Source of the DNA: DASTFY01 sp963829955
Lineage (GTDB): Bacteria > Actinomycetota > Acidimicrobiia > Acidimicrobiales > Ilumatobacteraceae
Reading direction: 5' to 3'
DNA: 64,000 nt
NCBI GenBank assembly: GCA_963829955.1
Contig: CAWHKS010000014.1
Location: 1 to 64,000, forward strand
Shown piece after piece: positions 52,740 to 60,922 of this stretch. The position numbers and the translations under genes are program-made. The notes below the pieces were generated by a model that made no database searches, was not told the origin of the DNA, and worked only from the letters and a program-made list of their open reading frames with translations. Numbering within the stretch: position 1 is the stretch's first letter; each line of letters begins with the position of its first letter.

Positions 52740-55403
52740 TCAGCCGTAGACGACGAGGCCGTTGCCCGAGGTGGTGATGGCCAGGCGGTCGTCTTCGGCG
52801 GCGACGCCGATGGGCCGGATCAGCTGGTTGGCCGCGACCCCGTCCGGATCGGCCAGGCGATCCCACGCCGCGTCACCTGCGGCTGTCGGGTCGTACCGGT
52901 AGACCGTGCCTGGCTTGTCGAGCGTCGGATCGGCGCCGGCGACGACGATCAGGGTCGATCCGCTGGCCGCCAGCGGCACGACGCCGTAGGCGGTGGACAG
53001 CGGCGTCCATCCCGTGGAGCCGATCACCGGGGCATCCACGGGGGTCAGGGTGCAGGCCTCGGCCAGGCAACGGACCGGGTCATCGATCCGCCCCAGGGTA
53101 CGGAGCCCGGACAGGAACAGCGCGTCGGCATCGCTGACGTATGCCATCTCCCGGCTGGCGTCGCCCGACAGCCCGGACCGGCCGAGCACGGGAACCCAGG
53201 TGAGCGGGCCGGTGCCTGGCGCCCACCGCGCCGCCCACAGCCCCTCCTTCGCCGTCTCGGCGAAGATGACCGTCCCGCCGGCATCGTCGACCGTGCGAAT
53301 GGTGGCCGATGCGGGTGCCACGTCGTCCGGCAGCGCCGGTGTCTCGAACGGCTGGGCCGTGCGCGGCGGCACGCCCGCGCCCGCAGCGGTCAGGCGCCGC
53401 CATCCCACGAGCGCCGGTGCCGGGGCCGACCGGTCCCAACGGGCGGACCACATCCCGCTGTCGGCGATGCCGACCAGCACCGTGTCGTCGGTCGCGGCGT
53501 CGTCGATGGCGGCCAGCGCGACCGGTTGGCGGAACACCGGCAGGCGCAACTGCGTCGACGGCGCCGATCCTGGTGGTACGGCCAGCAGCAGGCCGCCGAA
53601 GGTGGAGGTGGCCTGGCCCACGATGGCCGTGCCGCCGTCGAGGACGGTGACCGAGAGCCCCTTCGTCACGTCGGAGGCGACGGTGGGTGGCTGGTCGAGC
53701 TCGTGGCGCACCTCCGGGCGCGCCATGGTGAGGTCGGCGCGGAAGAGGAAGCGGTCGGCGTCGGTCGTGTACGACGTCCCGTCGTCCAGGACGACGTCGC
53801 CCTGGAAGGTGGAGCCGATGCCGAACACCGCCGGCCGCCAGGGCGGGGCCGGGCCGCCCGGCTGCTGGCGGACGTGGTGGATCCACAGGCCGGCCTTGCC
53901 CGCCACCAGGTAGCGCCCGTCGGAGAGGACCCGCACGGAGGACACCACGTATTGGTCATTCCCCAATGTGCTGGTGCCGTCGACGAACCACCGGAGGCCG
54001 TCGTGGCCGTACAGGTCGAGGTCGACGGCGGACTCCTGCGCCAACGGTTCGAGCGCCTCGGGCGCCGGGAACGGCCCGGTGTCCCAGCGGACCCGGGCCC
54101 TCGTGACCTCGAAGTCCGTCCGCTCGGTGTCGGTCGCCGCCGCCTTGGGCAGGCTGGCGCCGGTGAGGACCGTGTCGACACCGGCCGCACCCTGCACCAG
54201 GTCGAGGCTGACGACGTTGCGGAGCCGGAGTTCACCGATCACACCCACCGACACCAACGGGGAGCCGTCGGGTCGACCGGCCCAGAGGCCTCCGATGCGA
54301 GCGGGCATGTTGACCATGCGCTCGTCCACGACCGCCAGGTACAGGTGGTCATCAGGCGTGATGAGCACCTCCTCGACGCTCTGCGAGACGGCGGCGAAGA
54401 GGATGAGCGGCGCCGTCGGCAGGGTGTAGGTGCACGGGCCGGTCGTGCAGGCGGAGTTCACGACGAAGCGCCACGCCCCCACCACCGCCGGCTGGGGCAG
54501 CGTGCCGCCGCCGCGGGACCCGGCCAGGCCCATGCGTGATGTCGCCACGATCAGATCACCCCGGGCGCTCACGGCCACGCCCCGGATCGGCGACCGGCTG
54601 GCGACGGGGAGGCAGCCGACCTGCACCCACGCCGCGCCCTCGGTGAGCGCCCTCGACCACACGCATCCGGTCATGTCACCGGCGAACAGCCGCGGCTGCG
54701 CGGCGTACGGGCCCCGCTCGGCCAGGGCCAGGAGGCGGCTGGTCGCCCGGCTGCGGGTGCTGCCGCCGCCGGGAAGGTTGCCCCCGTCGAACCAGATGCC
54801 CTTGCCGCCGTTGTCCACGACCCAGGTCTCGCCCTCGTCGTCGGATCGCAGGACGGCGGCGGTCGGCTGCTCACGCTTGCCCACCGCGGCGAAGATCGTC
54901 GGCGTGGTGCCATCCGGGCCGGACACCGGGGCCAGGATGAGGTCAGCCACGCCGCGCGAGGCAAAGGGGTCGGCGCCGCCCCGCAGGACGTTCCGGGAGA
55001 GCCAGGACCGCCCGCCGTCGTCGGACACGAAGAACCCCTGGCTGTCCCCGCCGGAGACCAGGCGGCCGGAGGGCAGCTCGACGGTGACCGTCATGAACCC
55101 GGCCCCGTGGATGGGGCCGGAGCTGAATCGCCCGTTGCCCGGCGGAGTGGTGTCGGGCGGGGCGGTCGTGGTCCCGCCGGGGATCGTCGTGTCCGTCGGC
55201 AGGGTGGTGTCAGTCGGCAGCGTGTCCGTCGGCAGCGTCGTTTCCGTGGGCAGCGTGGTGTCGGGGGGCACCTGGGCCCATGCCGCGCCGACACCCAGGC
55301 CGGCCCCGGCGAGGACGGCGAGCGCTACCACGCCGCCCGCCGACCGCGTGCGCCGGACGGGCGCCGGGGTCTGCGCTCCGATGCTCGTCCTCACCACACG
55401 CAC
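52740..55403 (-). CDS. Large secreted beta-propeller (BNR/Asp-box-like) protein
   Basis: About 887 residues. A signal peptide (about residues 13-38, SAGGVVALAVLAGAGLGVGAAWA) is followed by a Thr/Pro-rich tract with TTLPTD-type repeats (about 40-80), then a beta-rich body. Asp-box-like repeats are visible: SDDGGRSWLS and SDDEGETWVV. The remainder has repeated strands of WSARW/WRRL type, as in YCF48 or sialidase-like propellers, but without a clear catalytic motif. The start is a GTG at 55403. No family name fits confidently; a surface-bound sensor or structural protein is inference. It lies 67 nt upstream of lepA. Confidence 0.68.
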   Translation of the reverse strand: MRVVRTSIGAQTPAPVRRTRSAGGVVALAVLAGAGLGVGAAWAQVPPDTTLPTETTLPTDTLPTDTTLPTDTTIPGGTTTAPPDTTPPGNGRFSSGPIHGAGFMTVTVELPSGRLVSGGDSQGFFVSDDGGRSWLSRNVLRGGADPFASRGVADLILAPVSGPDGTTPTIFAAVGKREQPTAAVLRSDDEGETWVVDNGGKGIWFDGGNLPGGGSTRSRATSRLLALAERGPYAAQPRLFAGDMTGCVWSRALTEGAAWVQVGCLPVASRSPIRGVAVSARGDLIVATSRMGLAGSRGGGTLPQPAVVGAWRFVVNSACTTGPCTYTLPTAPLILFAAVSQSVEEVLITPDDHLYLAVVDERMVNMPARIGGLWAGRPDGSPLVSVGVIGELRLRNVVSLDLVQGAAGVDTVLTGASLPKAAATDTERTDFEVTRARVRWDTGPFPAPEALEPLAQESAVDLDLYGHDGLRWFVDGTSTLGNDQYVVSSVRVLSDGRYLVAGKAGLWIHHVRQQPGGPAPPWRPAVFGIGSTFQGDVVLDDGTSYTTDADRFLFRADLTMARPEVRHELDQPPTVASDVTKGLSVTVLDGGTAIVGQATSTFGGLLLAVPPGSAPSTQLRLPVFRQPVALAAIDDAATDDTVLVGIADSGMWSARWDRSAPAPALVGWRRLTAAGAGVPPRTAQPFETPALPDDVAPASATIRTVDDAGGTVIFAETAKEGLWAARWAPGTGPLTWVPVLGRSGLSGDASREMAYVSDADALFLSGLRTLGRIDDPVRCLAEACTLTPVDAPVIGSTGWTPLSTAYGVVPLAASGSTLIVVAGADPTLDKPGTVYRYDPTAAGDAAWDRLADPDGVAANQLIRPIGVAAEDDRLAITTSGNGLVVYG
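55180..55290 (-). repeat. Thr/Pro-rich coding repeat (TTLPTD-type)
   Basis: Several imperfect copies of a short repeat encode PTDTTLPTD-like residues just after the signal peptide of the propeller protein. It is a likely stalk or O-glycosylation segment. Confidence 0.5.
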
Positions 55404-55568
55404 CCACCCACTCTCCGTGGCCCGCACCGCGTGGCGCGCCGAATCCGACCAAGTCTGTCTGCCCCGACCGCGATCGACCCCGCGGCAGCGTACCTGGCGG
55501 CGAGGTTGGGGGGCAGAGACGCCGGTTGCTAGCCTTGCGGGGCCCTCCGGATCGCAAAGGACCATTCA

Positions 55569-55835
55569 GTGGCCAACATCAAGAGCCAGAAGAAGCGGAA
55601 CAAGACCAACGCCAAGAGTGCTGAGCGCAACAAGGCGGTCCGCTCCGAGCTCAAGACCCGCGTGAAGTCCGCAGTGGCCGTGGCCGACACGGACGAGGGC
55701 ACGGCGGCCGCGCAGCTGGCCCAGAAGCGGCTGGACAAGGCGGCGTCGAAGGGCATCATCCACAAGAACCAGGCGGCCCGCCGCAAGAGCCGCATGATGA
55801 AGCGGGCGGCCGAGACCGCCGCCGCACAGGGCTGA
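55569..55835 (+). CDS. rpsT: 30S ribosomal protein S20
   Basis: 88 residues, starting ANIKSQKKRNKTNAKS and ending with the basic KNQAARRKSRMMKR helix, as in all S20 proteins. It binds 16S rRNA in the small subunit body. The start is GTG with AAAGGA about 8 nt upstream, so it is SD-led. It lies divergent from the propeller gene and convergent with holA, in the common holA-rpsT-lepA neighbourhood. Confidence 0.96.
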   Translation: MANIKSQKKRNKTNAKSAERNKAVRSELKTRVKSAVAVADTDEGTAAAQLAQKRLDKAASKGIIHKNQAARRKSRMMKRAAETAAAQG

Positions 55836-55836
55836 A

Positions 55837-55849
55837 CCGGTCTGACCGG
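55837..55849. terminator. Short hairpin between rpsT and holA ends
   Basis: CCGGT-CTG-ACCGG, a perfect 5-bp stem, lies in the 18-nt gap between the two convergent stops. It is small, so termination is uncertain. Confidence 0.3.
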
Positions 55850-55853
55850 CCCG

Positions 55854-56852
55854 TCAGCGCCGGCCCGCGGAAGCCGGGCGACGGCGGCCGCTGAGGCGAC
55901 AGAGCCGGGCCACGAGCACCTGGAGCACGGCTTCTTCGGGGAGTTCCCGCTGCCCCCGCAGGTCGAGGTCGGCCCGGGCAAGGAGTTGCACCGCCTCGTG
56001 GATGGCTTCGGGCCCCATCGCCCGTGAACGTTCGAGCGCCTTCTTCGCCGCGAACCCCTTGACGCCGAGCACCGCCTCCGCGGCCGCTTCGTCCCCCGCC
56101 CCCGACCCGTCCAGCCGGAGCAGCCGGGTGTAGTGGGTGTGGAGGATCGCCATGATCTGCAGCGGGTGGCGGGCTCCGGCACGTGACATACGGTCGAGCG
56201 CGTCGAGCGCGGCCACGCGATCGCCGCGATCGATGGCGTCGGTGAGGTCCCACGGCGGCACGCCGCCGCCGTCACCGAGGTAAGGGGACAGGTCCTCCAC
56301 GCCGATCCTGCCGGTCGAGGTTCCGTACGTCGCCTCGAGCATCTCGAGCAGACCGGCGAGGCGGTTGAGATCCTCCCCGAGGTGTTCGGTCAGTACTCCG
56401 ACCGCGGCCTGATCGAGGCGCAGCCCGGCCGCCGCCACCTGGTCGGCCACGAAAGTGGCGCGCTCCCGCCGGTTCGATCCCACGTCGGCCGCGGCGACCG
56501 TGCCGCCGGCGGCCTTGACGAGATCGAGCAGCCGCTTGGTCGGTCGGCCCTGGTGAACGAGGACGAGGTCGGTCGTGTCCAAAGGCTCCGCCAGGTACTG
56601 CTGGAGCTGAGCCAGGCCATCGGCCGCTACGTCCTCGATCCCCCGGGCGATGACCACCCGCTTGTCGGTCAGGAACGGCGGGGTCTGGGCCTCGGCGACG
56701 ACCCGTCCGATCGTGACCTCGTCTCCATCGATGGTCAGGTCGGCGACGAGCAACCCCCGGTCCCCCGACCCGACGAGCCGCCGGGACAGCTCGACCACCG
56801 CCTGGCCGACCAGGGGCTCGTCGGCGCCGTGCACGAGGTGCAGCTCGCTCAT
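55854..56852 (-). CDS. holA: DNA polymerase III subunit delta (HolA)
   Basis: Opens the sliding clamp as part of the clamp loader. 332 residues: opening ELHLVHGADEPLVGQAVVEL, then a region on the non-Walker AAA+ fold, DLTDAIDRGDRVAALDALDRM and the C-terminal collar helices. No Walker A is expected in delta. Synteny with rpsT, comEC and comEA supports the call. It overlaps the folP-like stop by 4 nt (ATGA). Confidence 0.88.
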   Translation of the reverse strand: MSELHLVHGADEPLVGQAVVELSRRLVGSGDRGLLVADLTIDGDEVTIGRVVAEAQTPPFLTDKRVVIARGIEDVAADGLAQLQQYLAEPLDTTDLVLVHQGRPTKRLLDLVKAAGGTVAAADVGSNRRERATFVADQVAAAGLRLDQAAVGVLTEHLGEDLNRLAGLLEMLEATYGTSTGRIGVEDLSPYLGDGGGVPPWDLTDAIDRGDRVAALDALDRMSRAGARHPLQIMAILHTHYTRLLRLDGSGAGDEAAAEAVLGVKGFAAKKALERSRAMGPEAIHEAVQLLARADLDLRGQRELPEEAVLQVLVARLCRLSGRRRPASAGRR

Positions 56853-57724
56853 GGTCGAGCCCGTGTCGGTTGAACGGCGACGTGCGTGCCGTCCCGGGCG
56901 GAAAGGATCGCCGCCATCACATCGGCGACCCGCCGGCTTCCCTTCACGTCGTGCACCCGCAGCACCCGACAGCCCAGCGCGATGCCCTGGGCGTGGGCAG
57001 CTGCGGAGGCCAGGCGCCGATCGGCCACGTCGAGGCGCAGGATCTCGCCCAGGAAGCGCTTGTTGGAGGCCGACAGGAGCACCGGGTAGCCGAGCGCGGC
57101 CAGCCGGTCGGACGCCCGCAGGAGCTCGAGGGACATGGGCTCCGTCTTCCCGAGGTCGAGGCCAGCGTCGACCATGATCCGTGCACGCGGGATGCCGGCC
57201 GCCTCGGCGAGCTGAGCCAGCTCGGCGCAGAAGGCCACGACCGTGTCGACGACACCGCCGGGATACTCCGGCGCCGGATCGGCCACACGAGGCGCCAGGC
57301 GGATGTGAGTGGCCACGACGGACGCGCCGTGACGGGCGGCGACGTCGAGGTAGGCGGGATCGGCGAAGCCGCTGATGTCGTTGGCCACGCAGGCGCCCGC
57401 CTTCAGGGTCGCCTCGAGCACACTCGACCGCCACGTGTCGACCGAGACGGGTACATCGAACCGGGCCCGCAACGCCTCGACCGCGGGGACCACGCGCTCG
57501 AGCTCGTCCTCGCCGGACACCGCTTCGCCCGGACCGGCCCTCACACCGCCGACGTCGAGCAGGTCGGCGCCCTCGGCCACCAGCGCGTCGGCCTTGGCGA
57601 GGAACTCGTCGAACGCGAAGTACCCACCGGCGTCGTAGAACGAGTCCGGGGTCCGGTTGAGCACCCCCATGATCAGGGCCCGGTGGGTGACGTCGAACTC
57701 CTTGTCACCCAGCGCCACGAGCAT
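56849..57724 (-). CDS. Dihydropteroate synthase-like protein (FolP2-like)
   Basis: TIM-barrel dihydropteroate synthase fold: IMGVLNRTPDSFYDAGG, then LLDVGGVRAGPG, PVSVDTWRSSV, VANDISGF and the C-terminal RVHDVKGSRRVADV. The pterin/pABA loop normally reads DIGGESTRPG; here the GES-TRP residues are replaced (GGVRAGPG), as in FolP2-type paralogs I recall from Actinobacteria that may lack synthase activity. So folate synthesis is not assured. 291 residues. TAGGTT lies 7 nt before the ATG. It lies between holA and comEC, an unusual insert in that order. Confidence 0.8.
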   Translation of the reverse strand: MLVALGDKEFDVTHRALIMGVLNRTPDSFYDAGGYFAFDEFLAKADALVAEGADLLDVGGVRAGPGEAVSGEDELERVVPAVEALRARFDVPVSVDTWRSSVLEATLKAGACVANDISGFADPAYLDVAARHGASVVATHIRLAPRVADPAPEYPGGVVDTVVAFCAELAQLAEAAGIPRARIMVDAGLDLGKTEPMSLELLRASDRLAALGYPVLLSASNKRFLGEILRLDVADRRLASAAAHAQGIALGCRVLRVHDVKGSRRVADVMAAILSARDGTHVAVQPTRARP

Positions 57725-57731
57725 CGGAGGA

Positions 57732-57737
57732 AACCTA
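57732..57737 (-). promoter_or_regulatory. -10 hexamer TAGGTT before folP-like gene
   Basis: TAGGTT lies 7 nt upstream of the ATG at 57724; it overlaps the 3' end of comEC, so would be an internal promoter. Confidence 0.45.
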
Positions 57738-59138
57738 CTGCCGGTGCCGCGGAGGCCGTCGGAGCACCAGGGCCACCGCGACCGCGCCGGCGAGCAAGGC
57801 AGGAGCACCCAGGTTCGGGAGACCGGCGGCGGCCGTCGTCGAAGCAACCGCGGCGATGTACCGGACCAGCAACGTGGTCGGGAGCTGCAACACCGCGGCC
57901 AGGACGTCAGGCACCAGCCCGGCCACGACTCCCGCCGGCAGCCCGTACACCATGACCGGGCCCGCGGCCGGGGCCGCCAGGAGGTTGGCGGGGACGGAGG
58001 CCAGCGGGAGCGGCCCGAACACGGCCACGCTGACCGGGGCCACCCCCAGCTGCGCACCCACCGTCATCGACAGGGGGACGCGCATCCACGACGGCCCGGG
58101 CAGCCGGCGGGACAGCGGAGCAGCCAGCAGGGCGATGCCGGCGGTGGCGCCGACCGACAGCCACCAGCCGACGGAACGGACCAGCAGCGGGTCGACCAGG
58201 AGCACGATGACCACGGTGAGGCTGAGCGTCCGCCACGGTCGCGATGGTCGGCCCGTCAGGACGGCGGTGGCCGCCAGCGCCGCCATGACGCTGGCCCGCA
58301 GCACCGACGGCTCGAACCGGGTGAGCACCGTGAACCACGCGATCACCCCGACCGTGCCGGCCCACCGAGCGCGGTGCCCCAGGCGGCGCAGCACAGGCGC
58401 GACGACGGCCAGCGTGAGCGCGACATTCTGTCCAGAGACAGCGTTGAGATGACCCAGTCCGGCCTGGCGGAACGTGTCCACCAAGTCGGGTGGCTGGGCG
58501 CGGTCGTCCCCGACCACGAAACCCAAGTAGAGGCTGCGATCGAGCGGATCCATCGTGCGGGCGCCGCGGACCAGGACCTCGCGGACGCGGTTGGCGGAGC
58601 GGGCCAGCGGCGATCCGTCCCCGATGACGGCGACGCGGTCGACCTCCAGCACGCCCACGATGTGGCGGGTGCGCAGCCACGCGGCCTGGCGGGCCGGAGG
58701 CGGACGGATGCGACCCTCGACCATGAGCTCGTGGCCGGCGAGGCACGGTTGCAGCCGCCGTGCACTGCCTCCGAAGGCCCGGAGCTCCAGGAGCCGACCG
58801 TCGCCGACGCCCGTCGCCACGACGCCGGGACCGAGCGGGGCAGGGTCCGTCCGCAGGGTGACCGTGCCCGTGAACGGCACCGCTGACGCGGGTGCCGCGG
58901 CCGACCACGCCTGACCGGCCAGCGCGGCCACGAGCGCGAAGCACCCGAGGACCAGCGCGACGGTGCGTCCGCGCGCCAAGCCGTACACGGCGAGCCCGGC
59001 CCCGCCGAGGGCGGCGTGGGGCCAGGGCAGCGGGGGCCGCAGGAGCGCCGCGACCACCGTGGCCAGGGCCAGGACGACGGCGACGGCGTCGCTCGCCACC
59101 AGCGGTGACGCGACCCGGCGGCGGGGAGGCCGTAGCAT
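57735..59138 (-). CDS. comEC: ComEC/Rec2-type DNA-uptake channel, short form
   Basis: Inner-membrane channel for single-stranded DNA in natural transformation. 467 residues: N-terminal helices (about 12-85), an OB-like DUF4131 segment (about 90-180) and the competence domain with GLGHLNAVSGQNVAL and TRFEPSVLRASVMA. The C-terminal metallo-beta-lactamase-like domain of full ComEC (750+ residues) is absent; the gene ends after the last helix. The start ATG lies only 6 nt from a divergent start codon. Confidence 0.87.
   Translation of the reverse strand: MLRPPRRRVASPLVASDAVAVVLALATVVAALLRPPLPWPHAALGGAGLAVYGLARGRTVALVLGCFALVAALAGQAWSAAAPASAVPFTGTVTLRTDPAPLGPGVVATGVGDGRLLELRAFGGSARRLQPCLAGHELMVEGRIRPPPARQAAWLRTRHIVGVLEVDRVAVIGDGSPLARSANRVREVLVRGARTMDPLDRSLYLGFVVGDDRAQPPDLVDTFRQAGLGHLNAVSGQNVALTLAVVAPVLRRLGHRARWAGTVGVIAWFTVLTRFEPSVLRASVMAALAATAVLTGRPSRPWRTLSLTVVIVLLVDPLLVRSVGWWLSVGATAGIALLAAPLSRRLPGPSWMRVPLSMTVGAQLGVAPVSVAVFGPLPLASVPANLLAAPAAGPVMVYGLPAGVVAGLVPDVLAAVLQLPTTLLVRYIAAVASTTAAAGLPNLGAPALLAGAVAVALVLRRPPRHRQ
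59133..59138 (+). promoter_or_regulatory. -10 hexamer TAGCAT before the 59145 gene
   Basis: TAGCAT is 6 nt upstream of the GTG at 59145 and overlaps the comEC start codon on the other strand, so this gene must be transcribed with essentially no leader. Confidence 0.5.
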
Positions 59139-59144
59139 CGCCAC

Positions 59145-59627
59145 GTGGCCAGGCCGAGCGTGATCATGCCGTCGCGCCCGCGCCAGGATCTCGTCGGAGC
59201 CGCCGCCCGACCCGTCCCGCAGGGCCCGGTCGCGTACCGCCGACGCATCCGCCGCTTCGGCCCGGTCGCCGGACTGCTGCTCCCCTTGCTCGTCTTCGTG
59301 GCGGCCCTCGCCGTGTGGCGGGTCTGGCCCTGCAACGGCTCCGCGTGCGTCAAGAACGCCGAGGTGGGCTGGGTGCTGGCCAGCCTGGCCGCGCCCACCG
59401 CGCTGGTCGCCGGGTTCCCGATGGAGAACGGACCGGCCCGTCTCGCCGCGGCCGGCGCGGGCGCCGTCGTCCTGTGGCTGGCCATCGGGAGCTGGGCCGC
59501 CCGGCGCAGCGCCCGTGCGCCCGTGGCCGGCTGGCGGGAGTGGTGGCGCGAGTACCTCTGGCTGCTCATCCCCGTGTGGGGCGGGACCGTGGCCGCGCTC
59601 GCCATCATGCGCTACGTGGCCCTCTGA
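59145..59627 (+). CDS. Membrane protein of unknown function between comEC and comEA
   Basis: 160 residues with a basic N-terminus and four hydrophobic segments (about 40-58, 75-92, 100-117, 138-155). One Cys-containing loop (VWPCNGSACVKN) lies between the first two. No family recognised. The start GTG is 6 nt from the divergent comEC start. Its place between comEC and comEA suggests an envelope role, but it is on the opposite strand. Confidence 0.65.
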   Translation: MARPSVIMPSRPRQDLVGAAARPVPQGPVAYRRRIRRFGPVAGLLLPLLVFVAALAVWRVWPCNGSACVKNAEVGWVLASLAAPTALVAGFPMENGPARLAAAGAGAVVLWLAIGSWAARRSARAPVAGWREWWREYLWLLIPVWGGTVAALAIMRYVAL

Positions 59628-59647
59628 TCTCCCGGCTGCAGGGCCGT

Positions 59648-60328
59648 TCATGCCCGCACCAGGTCCCTCAGAACATCCAGCCGCGCCGGGCCGATGCCCT
59701 GAACCTCGCCCAGGTCTTCGACCGTGCGGAAAGGACCGTTGCGCTCCCGATAGGTGAGGATCGCCTGCGCGGTGGCCGGACCGATGCCCGGCAGCGCCTC
59801 CAGCTCCGCCATCGTGGCCGCGTTCAGGTCGACTGGCGCCGCCGGGGCCGATCCGGCTCCTGACCCTGACCCGCCCGCGCCAGCCGGCGCCGCACCCAGG
59901 ACGCTCGGTGGCAGGACCTCGCCCTGGCGCGGGACCTGCACGCGCTGGCCGTCGGTCAGCCGGCTGGCCAGCGCGAGCGCCTGCAGGTCCGCATCAGGGA
60001 GCGCTCCACCTGCTGCCTCGACGATATCGAGGACGCGTGCGCCGTCCGCCAGCCGGTAGACGTCCGGATGTACGACGGCGCCAGCCACCTGCACCACGAT
60101 TTCCGCCGGGACGACCGAGGGTGGTGAGGCCAGCGGGGCGGTGCTGGCCACCGGCAGGTCCGCCTCCACCGGGCGCGGGGTCGGTCGTACCAGCCACCAG
60201 CCCGCCACCACGACGAGCGCGACCATGCCGGCCGCCACGGCGGCGCGGGCCGGATCGACGAGGGTGCGCAGGCGCGACAGGCGATCGAGCAGCGACCGCG
60301 GCGGTTCGGGGCGGAGCAGCTCCGGCAT
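59648..60328 (-). CDS. comEA: ComEA-like DNA-binding competence protein
   Basis: Membrane-anchored DNA receptor for transformation. One TM helix (about 36-54, VALVVVAGWWLV), an SLBB domain (about 80-150, IVVQVAGAVVHPDVYRL), a Gly/Ala-rich linker, then the helix-hairpin-helix domain NAATMAELEALPGIGPATA and VQGIGPARLDVLRDL. 226 residues, normal. The ATG at 60328 is chosen because GGAGGG lies 6 nt upstream; the ATG at 60334 would directly abut it. Confidence 0.9.
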   Translation of the reverse strand: MPELLRPEPPRSLLDRLSRLRTLVDPARAAVAAGMVALVVVAGWWLVRPTPRPVEADLPVASTAPLASPPSVVPAEIVVQVAGAVVHPDVYRLADGARVLDIVEAAGGALPDADLQALALASRLTDGQRVQVPRQGEVLPPSVLGAAPAGAGGSGSGAGSAPAAPVDLNAATMAELEALPGIGPATAQAILTYRERNGPFRTVEDLGEVQGIGPARLDVLRDLVRA

Positions 60329-60419
60329 CGGCATCCCTCCGGTTGTCCGGCGCGGCGCGCCGGTGACGACGAGGGAGCCGGTCGCCCATTCGACGCAGGC
60401 GCGTGGCATCCGAGATGAG

Positions 60420-60457
60420 GGGCGCGGAGCGCCCGGACTGAAGGGGGCAGAGCGCCC
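60420..60457 (-). terminator. Tandem GC hairpins upstream of comEA
   Basis: GGGCGC-GGA-GCGCCC (60420-60434) is followed by a similar weaker hairpin, GGGC-AGAGC-GCCC (60445-60457). They lie downstream of the 60513-60860 gene on its strand and may terminate it. Confidence 0.4.
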
Positions 60458-60512
60458 GAAGCCCGCCGGGACGGCAGGGCCGGACGTTACACCGGCGGTG
60501 CTACAGGGAAGC

Positions 60513-60860
60513 TCAGACGGAGGTGCGCTCGGGCGAGGTCGGGTCCCTGACCTCGGTGGCGAGCGCTCGACGGGCCACCCAGTCCGCCTCGATCTCGAAG
60601 GGGATGCGCAAGTAGGCGCCGTGGTGCCCCTTGCGCCGCAGCCGCCACACGGCGTAGGCGCCCAGGTAGCGGGCGCCGAACCCGAGCACGCCGTAGCGGC
60701 GCCACTGGCGCACGTGCACGAGCTCGTGACGCAGCAGGTAGCGGGACTCGGCGTGCGCCCGCCGCACCGAGATCAGGGGGCCCAGCGTGATGGCCGCTGC
60801 CCCCCGTGGCACTGGGCCGCCCACCAGCAACCAGAAGCCGTCGCGTCGCTCCAGCCGCAT
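60513..60860 (-). CDS. Small HExxH-containing protein (putative metallopeptidase-like)
   Basis: 115 residues with RHELVHVRQWRRYG at about 42-55, where HELVH fits the zinc HExxH motif. The C-terminal half contains FEIEADWVARRAL, where Glu could be the third ligand. No membrane helix is clear, though residues 60-75 are hydrophobic. It resembles short DUF4157-type pieces, but I am not sure. TAGGAT lies 8 nt before the ATG. Peptidase activity is unproven. Confidence 0.62.
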   Translation of the reverse strand: MRLERRDGFWLLVGGPVPRGAAAITLGPLISVRRAHAESRYLLRHELVHVRQWRRYGVLGFGARYLGAYAVWRLRRKGHHGAYLRIPFEIEADWVARRALATEVRDPTSPERTSV

Positions 60861-60868
60861 CGGCGACC

Positions 60869-60874
60869 ATCCTA
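60869..60874 (-). promoter_or_regulatory. -10 hexamer TAGGAT before the HExxH gene
   Basis: TAGGAT lies 8 nt upstream of the ATG at 60860. Confidence 0.45.
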
Positions 60875-60922
60875 CCGGCCGCTCCCCTGGGCCTCCGAAG
60901 AGGCTGCCCGCGCCGCGGTGCT

